A stretch of 64,000 nucleotides of DNA from Simiduia litorea (GCF_042853465.1 NZ_AP031497.1:1364001-1428000), one strand, 5' to 3'. Shown: positions 50,341 to 60,067, counted from the first letter of the stretch. Notes: generated from the sequence alone by a model not told the origin. Program-made: numbers and translations.

Positions 50341-51672
50341 ATGCCCTTATCCGTTGAAACGCTTTTAAAACACTTACCCCAGCAGCAACCGCTGTGGCTG
50401 GCTCTGTCTGGTGGCTTAGATTCTATGGTGCTACTGCACCTGTTGAGCCAGAGCGGCCTGAACGTTAAAGCGATTCATGTTAATCATCAGTTGTCGGTTT
50501 ATGCGCGCCAATGGCAAGACCACTGCCAGTTAGCCTGCGATAAATTGGCCGTTGAGCTGGTGGTCAAAGTGGTTGATGTGATGCCTGAGGGACGCGGTTT
50601 GGAAGATGCTGCCCGACAGGCGCGCTTTGCCGCATTCAGTCAATGCCTAGCGCCTGATAGCGTGTTATTGACGGCCCATCACCGAGACGATCAAGCTGAA
50701 ACCTTGCTACTACGGCTCCTGCGTGGCGCTGGGGTGCATGGTTTGCGGGGTATGTTGCCGGTGTCGCCGCTGTTGATCGAGGGGCGTGTCAGGGGGCAAA
50801 TTATTCGACCTTTACTCGGCTGCTCTCGTGCTGAATTGGCGTTATATGCCCGCCAGCACCAACTTGACTGGGTCACCGACGATTCGAATGCAGATACCTC
50901 GCTGGATCGAAATTTTTTGCGCCACAAGGTGCTACCCACTATGGCGCAGCGCTGGCATGGCTTTACCCAGCGCTGGAGTGCGACAGCTAGCCATTTGGCC
51001 GAGGCGGCAGAGCTGTTGGATGAGTTGGCGGCACAAGATCTTAATACTTTGCCGCAGGCGGCCGAGCTAGACAAGTTTGGCAGTTCCCTGAGTTTGGCCT
51101 TTGTTCAACGTTTTTCCGCCCCAAGAGCGAAAAATTTGCTGCGCTACTGGTTGGCCGGTTTGGACCTAGCCCTAACCAGTGCCCAGCTTACTCAGCTGCT
51201 AGATCAATTAAGCCATGCTAGAGCGGATGCTCAGGTCGATGTGCAGGTCGCGAACAGGCATTTGCGGCGCTATCAAGGCAGGGTTTTTTGTACTCAGGAG
51301 CTTGCACCGACGCCCGAGGTTGCTGTTGAGCTTGGGCCCAATCAGCCCATTCAGTTTGGCGGTGGGGTTGTTGCCATGAGGTCGGCCGCTTATGGTCTGG
51401 CTCTACCGACATCCGGTAAATGGCTAGTGCGAGCCCGTGCTCAGGGCGAGCGATCGCACCCAGCTGGCCGAGCTCACTCGCAGGCCCTGAAGAAACTGCT
51501 TCAAGATGTGAACTTACCGCCTTGGTTGCGAAATCAACTGCCCCTGGTGTGCGACGGTCAGGTGGTATTGGCGGTTGGCGATCTGTGGCTGGAGCAAAGT
51601 GCCGGTGATCTGATCCCAAATGGCTACTTGTTAACGTGGGAAATTCCACAAATTAGCCACTCAAATGCATAA
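50341..51672 (+). CDS. tilS: tRNA(Ile)-lysidine synthetase
   Basis: The product (about 443 residues) starts best at the ATG at 50341; no strong ribosome site helps, and a TTG lies 5 codons earlier. The PP-loop ATP site SGGLDSMVLL is at residue ~24. Later blocks HHRDDQAETLLLRLLRGAG and RPLLG...VTDDSNADTSLDRNFLRH are the TilS signatures for binding tRNA(Ile2) and lysine. The enzyme changes C34 to lysidine so that the tRNA reads AUA. The C-terminal TilS-C domains are present. It precedes pyrG as in pseudomonads. Confidence 0.95.
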   Translation: MPLSVETLLKHLPQQQPLWLALSGGLDSMVLLHLLSQSGLNVKAIHVNHQLSVYARQWQDHCQLACDKLAVELVVKVVDVMPEGRGLEDAARQARFAAFSQCLAPDSVLLTAHHRDDQAETLLLRLLRGAGVHGLRGMLPVSPLLIEGRVRGQIIRPLLGCSRAELALYARQHQLDWVTDDSNADTSLDRNFLRHKVLPTMAQRWHGFTQRWSATASHLAEAAELLDELAAQDLNTLPQAAELDKFGSSLSLAFVQRFSAPRAKNLLRYWLAGLDLALTSAQLTQLLDQLSHARADAQVDVQVANRHLRRYQGRVFCTQELAPTPEVAVELGPNQPIQFGGGVVAMRSAAYGLALPTSGKWLVRARAQGERSHPAGRAHSQALKKLLQDVNLPPWLRNQLPLVCDGQVVLAVGDLWLEQSAGDLIPNGYLLTWEIPQISHSNA

Positions 51673-51762
51673 GCCGATTGAGGCTAGAAGCCTTTTCTGG
51701 TAGTCTGGCGTCCCATCTCTAGGGTGGTGGCTCTCGATTCCTCCCAACCGCAATTGTTCGTT

Positions 51763-51792
51763 AGAAAGCACCGGATAACGGTGAGGCTTTCT
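51763..51792 (+). terminator. Nested hairpin between tilS and pyrG
   Basis: AGAAAGC (51763-51769) pairs with GCTTTCT (51786-51792), enclosing ACCG-GATAA-CGGT. A weak T-rich tail (GGCGTTTTGTG) follows. It could end tilS transcription or act as a pyrG leader structure. Confidence 0.4.
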
Positions 51793-51969
51793 GGCGTTTT
51801 GTGCATTTGTGTGGTGTGAGCCAGCCCAGGGTTTTTGGTCTTTAATTGCAATACTCTGCGCGCAGACAGGTGTGTGTTGAGTGTTGTTGTTCGATCATGG
51901 CCCAGCTGTCTTTAAACACCGCAGTATTGACGATGTTCTTGCTGCTCTTAGTTCTGGAAAAAGGTTCTC

Positions 51970-53601
51970 ATGACCCGTTATATCTTCGTTACCGGTGGTG
52001 TCGTTTCATCTTTGGGTAAAGGCATCGCCTCGGCATCTTTGGGCGCAATTTTGGAAGCTCGGGGTCAGCGAGTGACCATCCTAAAACTGGACCCGTACAT
52101 TAATGTTGACCCGGGCACTATGAGCCCGTTTCAACACGGTGAAGTGTATGTTACCGGCGACGGCGCAGAGACCGATTTAGACTTGGGTCACTACGAGCGC
52201 TTTTTGAAGAGCAATATGACGCGGCGCAATAACTTCACCACCGGTCGCGTTTATGAAACCGTGTTGCGCAAAGAGCGCCGCGGTGATTATTTAGGCGGCA
52301 CCGTGCAGGTGATTCCCCATATCACCGATGAGATTAAACGCCGAGTGCTTGAAGGCGGCGCTGATTATGATATCGCGCTGGTCGAAGTGGGTGGCACCGT
52401 TGGCGATATCGAATCACAACCCTTTTTAGAAGCTATTCGTCAGCTTAAGGTGGAGTTGGGTAGCAATCGTGCGCTGCTGATACATCTCACGCTGGTGCCT
52501 TATATTGCCACGGCCGGCGAGACCAAAACCAAGCCGACACAGCACTCGGTAAAAGAACTGCGTTCCATCGGCCTACAGCCCGACGTATTGCTGTGCCGCT
52601 CTGAAGTGGAAGTGGATGAAGATTCGCGCCGCAAGATTTCCCTATTTACCAACGTCGAAGAACGCGCTGTTGTGCCGCTGCCTGATTGCGACACCATTTA
52701 TCGCATTCCTGGTCTACTTAAGGCGTCGGGTTTAGACAACTTTGTCGTAGAGCGTTTTGGTCTCGATTGCCCAGAAGCGGACTTATCCGAGTGGGACTTT
52801 GTGATTGATGGCAAACTCAACCCAGAGCGCGAAGTGACGGTTGCCATGGTCGGTAAATACATGGATCTATTGGATGCCTACAAATCCTTGAATGAATCTT
52901 TAAGCCACGCCGGTATTCACACCAAAACCAAAGTGACTGTGAATTATATCGACGCGGAAGATGTTGAAAAGAAAGGCGTAAAAATTCTGGAATCGGCCGA
53001 CGCGATTCTCGTGCCTGGCGGCTTCGGTGAGCGCGGTGTTGAAGGTAAATTGATGGCGGTGCGCTATGCCCGTGAAAATAAAATACCTTATCTTGGTATC
53101 TGTTTAGGCATGCAGTCTGCGGTGATTGAATTCGCCCGCAATGTCTTGGGGCTTGAGGGCGCCAACAGCACCGAATTCAACAAGAAGTCTCCTCACCCAG
53201 TGGTGGGTTTGATTACCGAGTGGATTGATAAAGAAGGCAAGGTGGAAACCCGCGATGAATCTTCGGATTTAGGTGGCACTATGCGCTTAGGTGCGCAAGA
53301 GTGTCGCCTCGTTGCCGGCGCTAAAATACATGATATCTACAACGCCGATGTGATTGTTGAACGTCATCGCCACCGCTTTGAAGTGAACAACAATTATGTC
53401 GATCAGTTGCAAAAAGCCGGTTTAAAAATTGGTGGCTGGTCGGCCGATGACACCTTGGTAGAAACCGTAGAAATTGCCGATCACCCCTGGTTTGTGGCTT
53501 GCCAATTTCACCCGGAATTTACTTCAAAGCCTCGCGAGGGCCACCCTTTATTTATTAGCTATATAAAAGCGGCTATAGAACAACACGAAAAGGGCGCATA
53601 A
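51970..53601 (+). CDS. pyrG: CTP synthase
   Basis: A 543-residue enzyme that makes CTP from UTP, ATP and glutamine. The synthetase domain (1-265) opens with YIFVTGGVVSSLGKGI and has the Mg/ATP and UTP sites (HYERFLKSNM, VEVGGTVGDIESQPF). The class I amidotransferase domain has the oxyanion loop GGFGERG, nucleophile Cys in GICLGMQ, and His-Glu in CQFHPEF. AAAGG lies close before the ATG. First gene of the pyrG-kdsA pair, three bases apart. Confidence 0.98.
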   Translation: MTRYIFVTGGVVSSLGKGIASASLGAILEARGQRVTILKLDPYINVDPGTMSPFQHGEVYVTGDGAETDLDLGHYERFLKSNMTRRNNFTTGRVYETVLRKERRGDYLGGTVQVIPHITDEIKRRVLEGGADYDIALVEVGGTVGDIESQPFLEAIRQLKVELGSNRALLIHLTLVPYIATAGETKTKPTQHSVKELRSIGLQPDVLLCRSEVEVDEDSRRKISLFTNVEERAVVPLPDCDTIYRIPGLLKASGLDNFVVERFGLDCPEADLSEWDFVIDGKLNPEREVTVAMVGKYMDLLDAYKSLNESLSHAGIHTKTKVTVNYIDAEDVEKKGVKILESADAILVPGGFGERGVEGKLMAVRYARENKIPYLGICLGMQSAVIEFARNVLGLEGANSTEFNKKSPHPVVGLITEWIDKEGKVETRDESSDLGGTMRLGAQECRLVAGAKIHDIYNADVIVERHRHRFEVNNNYVDQLQKAGLKIGGWSADDTLVETVEIADHPWFVACQFHPEFTSKPREGHPLFISYIKAAIEQHEKGA

Positions 53602-53610
53602 GGAATGATC

Positions 53611-54459
53611 ATGGATAAGACTATTAATGTCGGTAAACTCGATGTTGCCAACAATAAACCTTTCGTTCTGTTCGGTGGAATGAATGTATTAGAAAGCCGC
53701 GATATGGCAATGCAAGTTGCTGAAGCTTATGTGAAAGTCACAGAAAAGCTCGGCATTCCCTACGTGTTTAAAGCGTCGTTCGATAAAGCCAATCGCTCGT
53801 CTATTCACTCTTACCGCGGCCCAGGCATGGACGAGGGCTTGAAGATTTTTGAGGAAATCAAAAAGACATTCAACGTGCCAGTGATTACCGATGTGCATGA
53901 GATTCACCAGTGCCAGCCCGTGGCGTCGGTTTGCGATGTTATTCAGTTGCCAGCCTTTTTAGCCCGGCAGACAGATCTCGTTGAGGCCATGGCGAAAACC
54001 AATGCGGTGGTGAATATTAAGAAGCCTCAATTTCTCAGCCCCGCACAAATGAAAAACATTGTTGAAAAATTTCGCGAGTGCGGCAATGAACAAGTGATCC
54101 TGTGCGATCGCGGAACCTGTTTTGGTTACGACAATCTAGTAGTTGATATGCTGGGTTTTCGTACCATGAAAGAAGTCAGCGGTGGTGCGCCGGTGATTTT
54201 TGATGTAACGCATGCGCTGCAATGTCGTGACCCCTCTGGTGCAGCTTCCGGCGGTCGTCGGCAGCAGGTGGCGGAGCTTGCGCGTGCGGGTATGGCGTTG
54301 GGTTTGGCGGGCTTGTTTTTAGAGGCCCACCCCAATCCCGATCAAGCCAAATGTGATGGCCCGAGCGCTTTACCGCTAGAGAAGCTGGAATCTTTCCTTG
54401 CTCAAGTGAAGGCAGTGGATGATTTAGTGAAGAGCTTTTCTGATTTGCACATTGATTAA
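53611..54459 (+). CDS. kdsA: 3-deoxy-8-phosphooctulonate (Kdo-8-P) synthase
   Basis: The ATG at 53611 has AAGGA six bases upstream, better placed than the ATG at 53605. 282 residues. It condenses arabinose 5-phosphate with phosphoenolpyruvate for Kdo, the inner-core sugar of LPS. Visible motifs are FKASFDKANRSS, PGMDEGLKIF, IKKPQFLSP, and the late DVTHALQCRD and FLEAHPNPD. It follows pyrG immediately and precedes eno, the usual gammaproteobacterial order. Confidence 0.97.
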   Translation: MDKTINVGKLDVANNKPFVLFGGMNVLESRDMAMQVAEAYVKVTEKLGIPYVFKASFDKANRSSIHSYRGPGMDEGLKIFEEIKKTFNVPVITDVHEIHQCQPVASVCDVIQLPAFLARQTDLVEAMAKTNAVVNIKKPQFLSPAQMKNIVEKFRECGNEQVILCDRGTCFGYDNLVVDMLGFRTMKEVSGGAPVIFDVTHALQCRDPSGAASGGRRQQVAELARAGMALGLAGLFLEAHPNPDQAKCDGPSALPLEKLESFLAQVKAVDDLVKSFSDLHID

Positions 54460-54517
54460 AAGCTCATAGAAGCTTTAACCAACTCATATTACGGATTTAC
54501 AGCTGGAGTTTACACAG

Positions 54518-55807
54518 ATGACTAAGATTGTTGACGTTCGCGCCTTTGAAGTGCTGGACAGCCGCGGCAACCCCACCGTTGAAGCGGATGTAGTGTTGGA
54601 AAACGGCATTGTTGGCAGCGCATGTGCACCGAGTGGCGCGTCCACCGGATCGCGCGAAGCGCTAGAGCTGCGCGATGGCGACAAGAGCCGCTATTTAGGT
54701 AAGGGTGTTTTAAAAGCGGTTAATAACATTAATACCACCATTAAAGCTTTGGTTGTTGGTATGGATGTGACCGATCAGCGCGCGCTTGATAATGCGATGA
54801 TCAAAGCAGACGGTACGGAAAACAAAGCCGTACTCGGCGCCAATGCAATATTGGCGGTGTCGTTAGCGGCTGCAAAAGCGGCGGCGCAGGCGAAGGGTAT
54901 GCCTTTGTATGCGCACATTGCCGAACTAAATGGCACGCCCGGCAAGTACACTATGCCTGTGCCCATGATGAATATTATCAACGGTGGTGAGCACGCCGAT
55001 AACAATGTTGATATTCAAGAGTTTATGATCCAGCCCGTGAAGGCGAAAACCTTTACTGAAGCACTGCGTCAAGGTGCGGAAGTATTCCATGCACTGAAGA
55101 AAGTGCTGTCAGAGCGCGGCTTAAATACTGCTGTGGGTGACGAGGGTGGCTTTGCACCTAACCTGCCGTCCAATGAAGCTGCACTGCAAATTATTGGCGA
55201 AGCTGTTGCCAAAGCTGGCTATGTGTTGGGTGAAGATATGACCCTAGCCTTAGATTGTGCGTCATCTGAGTTCTATAAAGATGGCAAGTACGATTTGGCG
55301 GGTGAAGGCAAGGTGTTTAGCGCGCCTGAGTTTGCCGATTACCTAAGTGGATTGGCCGACAAGTACCCGATTTTATCGATCGAAGACGGTATGGATGAGA
55401 GCGATTGGGCGGGCTGGGCAGATTTAACGACCAAAGCCGGCCACAAGGTTCAGCTAGTGGGTGATGATTTATTTGTAACCAACACCAAAATATTGCGTGA
55501 AGGTATCGAGAAGAAGATCGCCAACTCAATTCTGATTAAGTTTAATCAGATAGGTTCTTTATCTGAAACTTTAGATGCTATCAAGATGGCACAGGACGCA
55601 GGCTATACCGCGGTGATTTCACACCGTAGCGGTGAAACTGAAGATACAACCATCGCTGATTTGGCCGTAGCTACGGCGGCTGGTCAAATTAAGACCGGTT
55701 CACTGTGTCGCTCTGATCGCGTTGCAAAATATAATCGATTAGTGCGCATTGAAGCGGAGCTAGGTGCTAAGGCGCCTTACCGTGGGCGTGCAGAGTTCAA
55801 GGCTTAA
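54518..55807 (+). CDS. eno: Enolase
   Basis: A 429-residue glycolytic enzyme that interconverts 2-phosphoglycerate and phosphoenolpyruvate. SGASTGSREALELRD at the N-terminus, GDEGGFAPN, the metal ligands in ALDCASSEF, SIEDGMDESDW and VGDDLFVTN, and the catalytic lysine region ILIKFNQIGSLSET and SHRSGETEDT are all intact. TGGAG precedes the ATG. A strong terminator follows. Confidence 0.98.
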   Translation: MTKIVDVRAFEVLDSRGNPTVEADVVLENGIVGSACAPSGASTGSREALELRDGDKSRYLGKGVLKAVNNINTTIKALVVGMDVTDQRALDNAMIKADGTENKAVLGANAILAVSLAAAKAAAQAKGMPLYAHIAELNGTPGKYTMPVPMMNIINGGEHADNNVDIQEFMIQPVKAKTFTEALRQGAEVFHALKKVLSERGLNTAVGDEGGFAPNLPSNEAALQIIGEAVAKAGYVLGEDMTLALDCASSEFYKDGKYDLAGEGKVFSAPEFADYLSGLADKYPILSIEDGMDESDWAGWADLTTKAGHKVQLVGDDLFVTNTKILREGIEKKIANSILIKFNQIGSLSETLDAIKMAQDAGYTAVISHRSGETEDTTIADLAVATAAGQIKTGSLCRSDRVAKYNRLVRIEAELGAKAPYRGRAEFKA

Positions 55808-55824
55808 TTGCTAGTGTGATAAGG

Positions 55825-55849
55825 ACGGGCAGCTTGCTGCCCGTTTTTT
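55825..55849 (+). terminator. Rho-independent terminator of eno
   Basis: ACGGGCAGC-TT-GCTGCCCGT followed by six T. Confidence 0.92.
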
Positions 55850-55884
55850 GTTTTCGATAACTAAAAATGTAAAAATCTATTGTC

Positions 55885-56172
55885 ATGAAATGGATTCTAC
55901 CCCTTCTTATCGCTCTTATCGTAGGGCTGCAATATCGCCTTTGGGTGGGCGAGGGTAGTTATGCGGAAATTTCCCGCTTGCAGGACGATATTGTTAGCCA
56001 ACAGGCCGAAAACGAAAAAATGCGCGAGCGCAACCGTGTGTTAGCGGTAGAGGTAGAAGAACTTAAGTCTGGTTTAGATAGTGTTGAAGAGCGAGCACGG
56101 CTTGAAATGGGCATGATAAAAGAGGGTGAAACCTTCTATATGCTCATCGAAAAAGATAAAGGTCGACGCTAG
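55885..56172 (+). CDS. ftsB: Cell division protein FtsB
   Basis: A 95-residue bitopic protein: an N-terminal membrane helix (ILPLLIALIVGLQYRLW) and a periplasmic leucine-zipper coiled coil (about 28-70), then ERARLEMGMIKEGETFY, the conserved FtsB end. It joins FtsL and FtsQ in the divisome. Position before ispD is classical. Its TAG shares its G with the GTG start of ispD. Confidence 0.95.
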   Translation: MKWILPLLIALIVGLQYRLWVGEGSYAEISRLQDDIVSQQAENEKMRERNRVLAVEVEELKSGLDSVEERARLEMGMIKEGETFYMLIEKDKGRR

Positions 56173-56882
56173 TGCCAGCCACTCAGCCACCGAAAATTTG
56201 GATTATTGTTCCTGCTGCAGGCATTGGTGCTCGCATGGAATCGGCTGTGCCAAAGCAGTATTTGCCGTTAGCTGCATCCACGGTGTTAGAGCAAACGCTG
56301 AGCGTATTGCTGCGCGCCAAATATCTCGCCGAAATTGTCGTCTGCCTGCATCCTGATGATGTTCAGTTTGATCAACTGCCATCCTTGAAACAGTCAAACA
56401 TAATTAAAACCTTAGGCGGTGCAGAGCGTTCCGACTCAGTGTTGTGTGGTTTAGCCGCGATTGCAGAAAAGGTTGCGTCATCGGACTGGGTTTTGGTGCA
56501 CGATGCGGCAAGGCCTTGTTTAACCGCAAAGCTGTTAAATGGTTTTATCGATACGGTTGTGGCTGAACAACTCGGCGGTATTTTGGCAATACCGGTGGCG
56601 GACACCTTAAAACAGGTAGAGCCTAGCACTCGGCAAGTGATTGCCACACGAGATCGCGCCAATTTATGGCAGGCGCAAACACCGCAGATGTTTCAATACT
56701 CAGAACTCTTGCTCGCCCTGAATTCTGCGATTAAACATAGCCAAGCTATTACCGACGAAGCGAGTGCAATTGAGCTGCTTGGTAAAACTGTCCGAATCAT
56801 CCCTGGTTCTACAGACAATATTAAAATCACCCGCCCAGAAGATTTGCGCTTGGCAAATTTAATTTTGCAAGCCAACCAATAG
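56172..56882 (+). CDS. ispD: 2-C-methyl-D-erythritol 4-phosphate cytidylyltransferase
   Basis: A 236-residue enzyme of the MEP isoprenoid pathway that joins CTP to methylerythritol 4-phosphate. The nucleotide loop is VPAAGIGARMESAVPKQYL, followed by GGAERSDSVL, VHDAARPC and the closing TDNIKITRPEDL. The start is a GTG overlapping the ftsB stop by one base. Together with ispF 9 bases further on, it gives two consecutive MEP steps. Confidence 0.97.
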   Translation: MPATQPPKIWIIVPAAGIGARMESAVPKQYLPLAASTVLEQTLSVLLRAKYLAEIVVCLHPDDVQFDQLPSLKQSNIIKTLGGAERSDSVLCGLAAIAEKVASSDWVLVHDAARPCLTAKLLNGFIDTVVAEQLGGILAIPVADTLKQVEPSTRQVIATRDRANLWQAQTPQMFQYSELLLALNSAIKHSQAITDEASAIELLGKTVRIIPGSTDNIKITRPEDLRLANLILQANQ

Positions 56883-56891
56883 AGATTGTTC

Positions 56892-57368
56892 ATGAGAATT
56901 GGCCACGGATATGACGTTCACGCCTTCGGCGAAGGCGAAAAAATTGTTATTGCTGGTGTAGTGATCCCTTACCACCAAGGTTTGGTGGCGCATTCTGATG
57001 GCGATGTTTTACTGCATGCGTTGTGTGATGCTTTGCTGGGCGCTTGCGCACTGGGTGATATCGGTAAGCATTTTCCGGATACGGATATGCAATACAAAAA
57101 TGCCGATAGCCGTGCGCTACTGCGAATGGTATTTGCCAAGGTCAAAGCGAAAGGATTTCGTGTCGCCAATACCGATATGACCATTGTGGCTCAGGCGCCG
57201 AAAATGGCGCCGTATATTGAGCGCATGGTAAGCAACGTCGCCGAGGATCTCGGATTGAACATCGATCAAGTTAACATTAAAGCAACAACCACGGAAAAGT
57301 TAGGTTTTACCGGGCGCAAAGAAGGTATTGCCTGCTACGCCGTTGTGTTGTTGGAGAATGCTGAGTGA
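56892..57368 (+). CDS. ispF: 2-C-methyl-D-erythritol 2,4-cyclodiphosphate synthase
   Basis: The ATG at 56892 gives 158 residues, the family length (an in-frame ATG two codons earlier is less likely). Zinc ligands are Asp8 and His10 in GHGYDVHAF, and His42 in HSDGDVLLHAL. DIGKHFPDTD and KATTTEKLGFTGRKEGI are also diagnostic. It closes the CDP-ME phosphate ring in isoprenoid synthesis. Its stop overlaps the truD start (GTGA). Confidence 0.97.
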   Translation: MRIGHGYDVHAFGEGEKIVIAGVVIPYHQGLVAHSDGDVLLHALCDALLGACALGDIGKHFPDTDMQYKNADSRALLRMVFAKVKAKGFRVANTDMTIVAQAPKMAPYIERMVSNVAEDLGLNIDQVNIKATTTEKLGFTGRKEGIACYAVVLLENAE

Positions 57369-58333
57369 CTGAGCCCTCTACGTTTTCGATTGATTTCCCC
57401 TTTGCCTACGGTAAACCAGCGGTAAGCGCCAAGTTTCGTACCGAGTGTGAAGATTTCGTGGTAAATGAGATCTTAGGGTTTGAGGCATCCGGTGATGGTG
57501 AGCACGTTGTGTTGGAAGTGTTAAAGCGCGACGACAATACGCCGTGGGTTGCCAAGCAGATTGCCCGTATAGCTGGGGTAAAGCCAATGGATGTTGGCTA
57601 CTGTGGCTTGAAAGATCGTCGCGCGGTTACGCGGCAATGGTTTAGTGTTTATTTGCCTAAGCCAAAAGCCATAGATTGGCGACTGCTCAACGGCGATACC
57701 ATCCAATATTTGTCACACACACAGCACAATAAGAAATTACGTAGGGGGGAGCACGCGGCGAATCAATTTATTATTCGGCTGCGCGATGTTCAGGGCGATA
57801 CTGACGGTATAGAGCAGCGATTGCTCGCTATAAAGAAGGGTGGCGTGCCCAACTACTTTGGCGAGCAGCGCTTTGGTCGGGAGCAAGCGAATTTACATCA
57901 GGTTGATGAGTTGTTTTCCCGCCGGGTGCGCAATAAAAACCCGCAACAAAAGGGCATGGTTTTATCGGCCGCTCGGAGCTGGGTATTTAATCAAGTATTG
58001 GCTGCTCGCGTGGCGCATGCGGATTGGCAGGCATTGCTTGACGGCGAGCCGCAGCCCTATGCCAGTGGTCCGCTTTGGGGGCGCGGCCGGAATCTGGCAA
58101 CAGGTCTATTAGGTGAGTTTGAAGCAGATGTTTTGACGCCTTGGCAGGCTTGGTGCGACGGCTTGGAGCATGCGGGCTTGAGTCAAGAGCGTCGGGCGCT
58201 GGTGCAAACGCCGATCGATTTTGCTTGGCGCTGGGAGGGGCAGCACTTGGTGCTTGAATTTAGTTTAGCACCGGGCCAGTTTGCCACCTCGCTGTTACGT
58301 GAAATTGCTGATTTAGAACTCGTAGAAGAATAA
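57365..58333 (+). CDS. truD: tRNA pseudouridine(13) synthase
   Basis: A 322-residue TruD-family enzyme with the catalytic Asp84 in GLKDRRAVTRQW and the family blocks FVVNEILGFEASGDGEH, GVPNYFGEQRFG and LVQTPIDFAWRWEG. It makes pseudouridine 13 in tRNA(Glu). The GTG start overlaps ispF by four bases, so translation is coupled. surE usually follows in this cluster but is absent here; the next gene is pcm after 97 bases. Confidence 0.96.
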   Translation: MTEPSTFSIDFPFAYGKPAVSAKFRTECEDFVVNEILGFEASGDGEHVVLEVLKRDDNTPWVAKQIARIAGVKPMDVGYCGLKDRRAVTRQWFSVYLPKPKAIDWRLLNGDTIQYLSHTQHNKKLRRGEHAANQFIIRLRDVQGDTDGIEQRLLAIKKGGVPNYFGEQRFGREQANLHQVDELFSRRVRNKNPQQKGMVLSAARSWVFNQVLAARVAHADWQALLDGEPQPYASGPLWGRGRNLATGLLGEFEADVLTPWQAWCDGLEHAGLSQERRALVQTPIDFAWRWEGQHLVLEFSLAPGQFATSLLREIADLELVEE

Positions 58334-58430
58334 GGCATTTTGGTTTGCTGTGATATAGTTCACGGCGATGCGAAGAGGCATTGGCCCTCGAACGACAATG
58401 AAAAACAAGAATGAATTTGGGAGTTAATGC

Positions 58431-59102
58431 GTGACTAATCTCATGTTGCAGGGTGTCGGAATGACCTCTCAGCGCACCCGCGAGCGCCTGATTCAGCGGT
58501 TGATGGAGCAGGGTGTTACCAATGAGCAGGTGCTCGACATCATTCGCAATACGCCCCGCCATATTTTTTTGGACGAGGCGCTTTCCCATCGAGCCTATGA
58601 AGACTCTTCCCTGCCGATTGGTTTTGGTCAGACATTATCTCAGCCATACATTGTTGCGCGCATGACGGAATTGTTAGTGGGCGCTTCGGGTAAGTTGGAT
58701 AAAGTATTGGAGATAGGTACCGGATCTGGCTATCAAACTGTGGTTTTGGCGCAATTGGTTAAGCAATTATACAGCGTTGAGCGCATCAAACCCCTGCAAG
58801 ATAAAGCGCGCGATCGACTTAAGACACTGGGCTTGCGCAATGTTTTCTTGAAACATGCCGACGGCGGCTTTGGCTGGCCTGAAAAAGGACCTTACGACGC
58901 AATCTTGAGTGCGGCAGCGCCGAGAGTGGTACCTGAAAGTCTTAAGCAACAACTGGCGCCAGGTGGCGTATTGGTCATTCCCGTTGGTGGCGATCAACAG
59001 GAACTGCAATTAATAATGCGTGATGGCGACTCAGATACCTTTGTCACCCGCAGCATTGAACCGGTAAAGTTCGTGCCTTTATTGTCTGGCACAACCCGCT
59101 AA
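58431..59102 (+). CDS. pcm: Protein-L-isoaspartate O-methyltransferase
   Basis: A 223-residue SAM-dependent enzyme that starts repair of isoaspartyl damage in ageing proteins. The SAM motif is VLEIGTGSGYQTVVLA, preceded by SLPIGFGQTLSQPYIVARMT, the substrate-binding signature, and ending with the LVIPVGG block. GGGAG lies eight bases before the GTG at 58431; an ATG five codons in is possible. Typical neighbour of nlpD-rpoS, fitting stationary-phase survival. Confidence 0.96.
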   Translation: MTNLMLQGVGMTSQRTRERLIQRLMEQGVTNEQVLDIIRNTPRHIFLDEALSHRAYEDSSLPIGFGQTLSQPYIVARMTELLVGASGKLDKVLEIGTGSGYQTVVLAQLVKQLYSVERIKPLQDKARDRLKTLGLRNVFLKHADGGFGWPEKGPYDAILSAAAPRVVPESLKQQLAPGGVLVIPVGGDQQELQLIMRDGDSDTFVTRSIEPVKFVPLLSGTTR

Positions 59103-59122
59103 TTAACCACGGCTCCCTAACT

Positions 59123-60067
59123 ATGAATGCGACTATTCGACGGTATCTGCCTATTTATTTGAAAGGCATGGCAATGGGGGCTGCGGATGTAGTTCCAGGT
59201 GTTTCTGGCGGCACTGTCGCTTTTGTAACCGGCATTTATGATGAGTTTCTGAATTCGCTACAAAGTATTCGTCCATCGACGTTAAAGCTGCTATTAACCG
59301 AAGGGCCCAAAAGCGCTTGGCAGGCCATCAACGGTAATTTTTTAATTACCGTCATTGCCGGTATCGCCACCAGCTTATTTACGTTTGCTGGCATTATTAG
59401 TTATTGCTTAGCGACCTACCCGCTACTCGTTTGGTCGCTATTTTTTGGTCTTATCTTTGCGTCCTCTGTCTATATGTTTCGTCAGCTGGAGACGCGTGGC
59501 TGGTCGCAAATTGCCGGCTTGCTGATTGGCTTGCTCATTGCGGGGGGCATTAGTATTGTTCGGCCAACAGAATTTCCGCCTTATGATTGGATGTTATTTT
59601 TTGCCGGTGCCTTGGCGATTTGCGCAATGATTTTACCGGGTATCTCTGGCAGCTTTATTCTATTGCTTATCGGTGCTTACCCGCTATTTCTACACGCCCT
59701 TAAGACGCCTGATTTTATTATGTTGGGTTATTTTATTGGTGGCTGTGTGGTTGGGCTACTGCTGTTTTCCCATGTGTTAGGCTGGCTCCTGTCCCGATTT
59801 CGGGCGCTCACCTTATCGGTATTAACGGGCTTCTTGTTCGGTTCTCTCAGCGTGATTTGGCCATGGAAACATGTGCTTGAGATGCGAGTGAATAGCAAGG
59901 GCGAGACGGTACCGTTTATTCAAGAAAATGTACTTCCGCTACAATTTGAAAAAATGACTGGTGTCGACTCTCAGTGGTTGCCTTGTCTGTTAGCGGCAAT
60001 ATTGGGTTGTATACTGGTGTTTGGGATTGAATGGGTAGCTAATCAGGTGGCACGTAAGTCCTCTTGA
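59123..60067 (+). CDS. DUF368 polytopic membrane protein, polyprenyl-phosphate translocase (PopT-like) family
   Basis: A 314-residue inner-membrane protein with 8-9 helices. The opening KGMAMGAADVVPGVSGGTVA is the DUF368 signature, and a second, mirrored copy reads AICAMILPGISGSFILLLIG. DUF368 proteins have recently been shown to recycle undecaprenyl phosphate to the inner leaflet, so a role in envelope precursor recycling is likely. It lies 20 bases after pcm, where the usual cluster has none. Confidence 0.9.
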   Translation: MNATIRRYLPIYLKGMAMGAADVVPGVSGGTVAFVTGIYDEFLNSLQSIRPSTLKLLLTEGPKSAWQAINGNFLITVIAGIATSLFTFAGIISYCLATYPLLVWSLFFGLIFASSVYMFRQLETRGWSQIAGLLIGLLIAGGISIVRPTEFPPYDWMLFFAGALAICAMILPGISGSFILLLIGAYPLFLHALKTPDFIMLGYFIGGCVVGLLLFSHVLGWLLSRFRALTLSVLTGFLFGSLSVIWPWKHVLEMRVNSKGETVPFIQENVLPLQFEKMTGVDSQWLPCLLAAILGCILVFGIEWVANQVARKSS

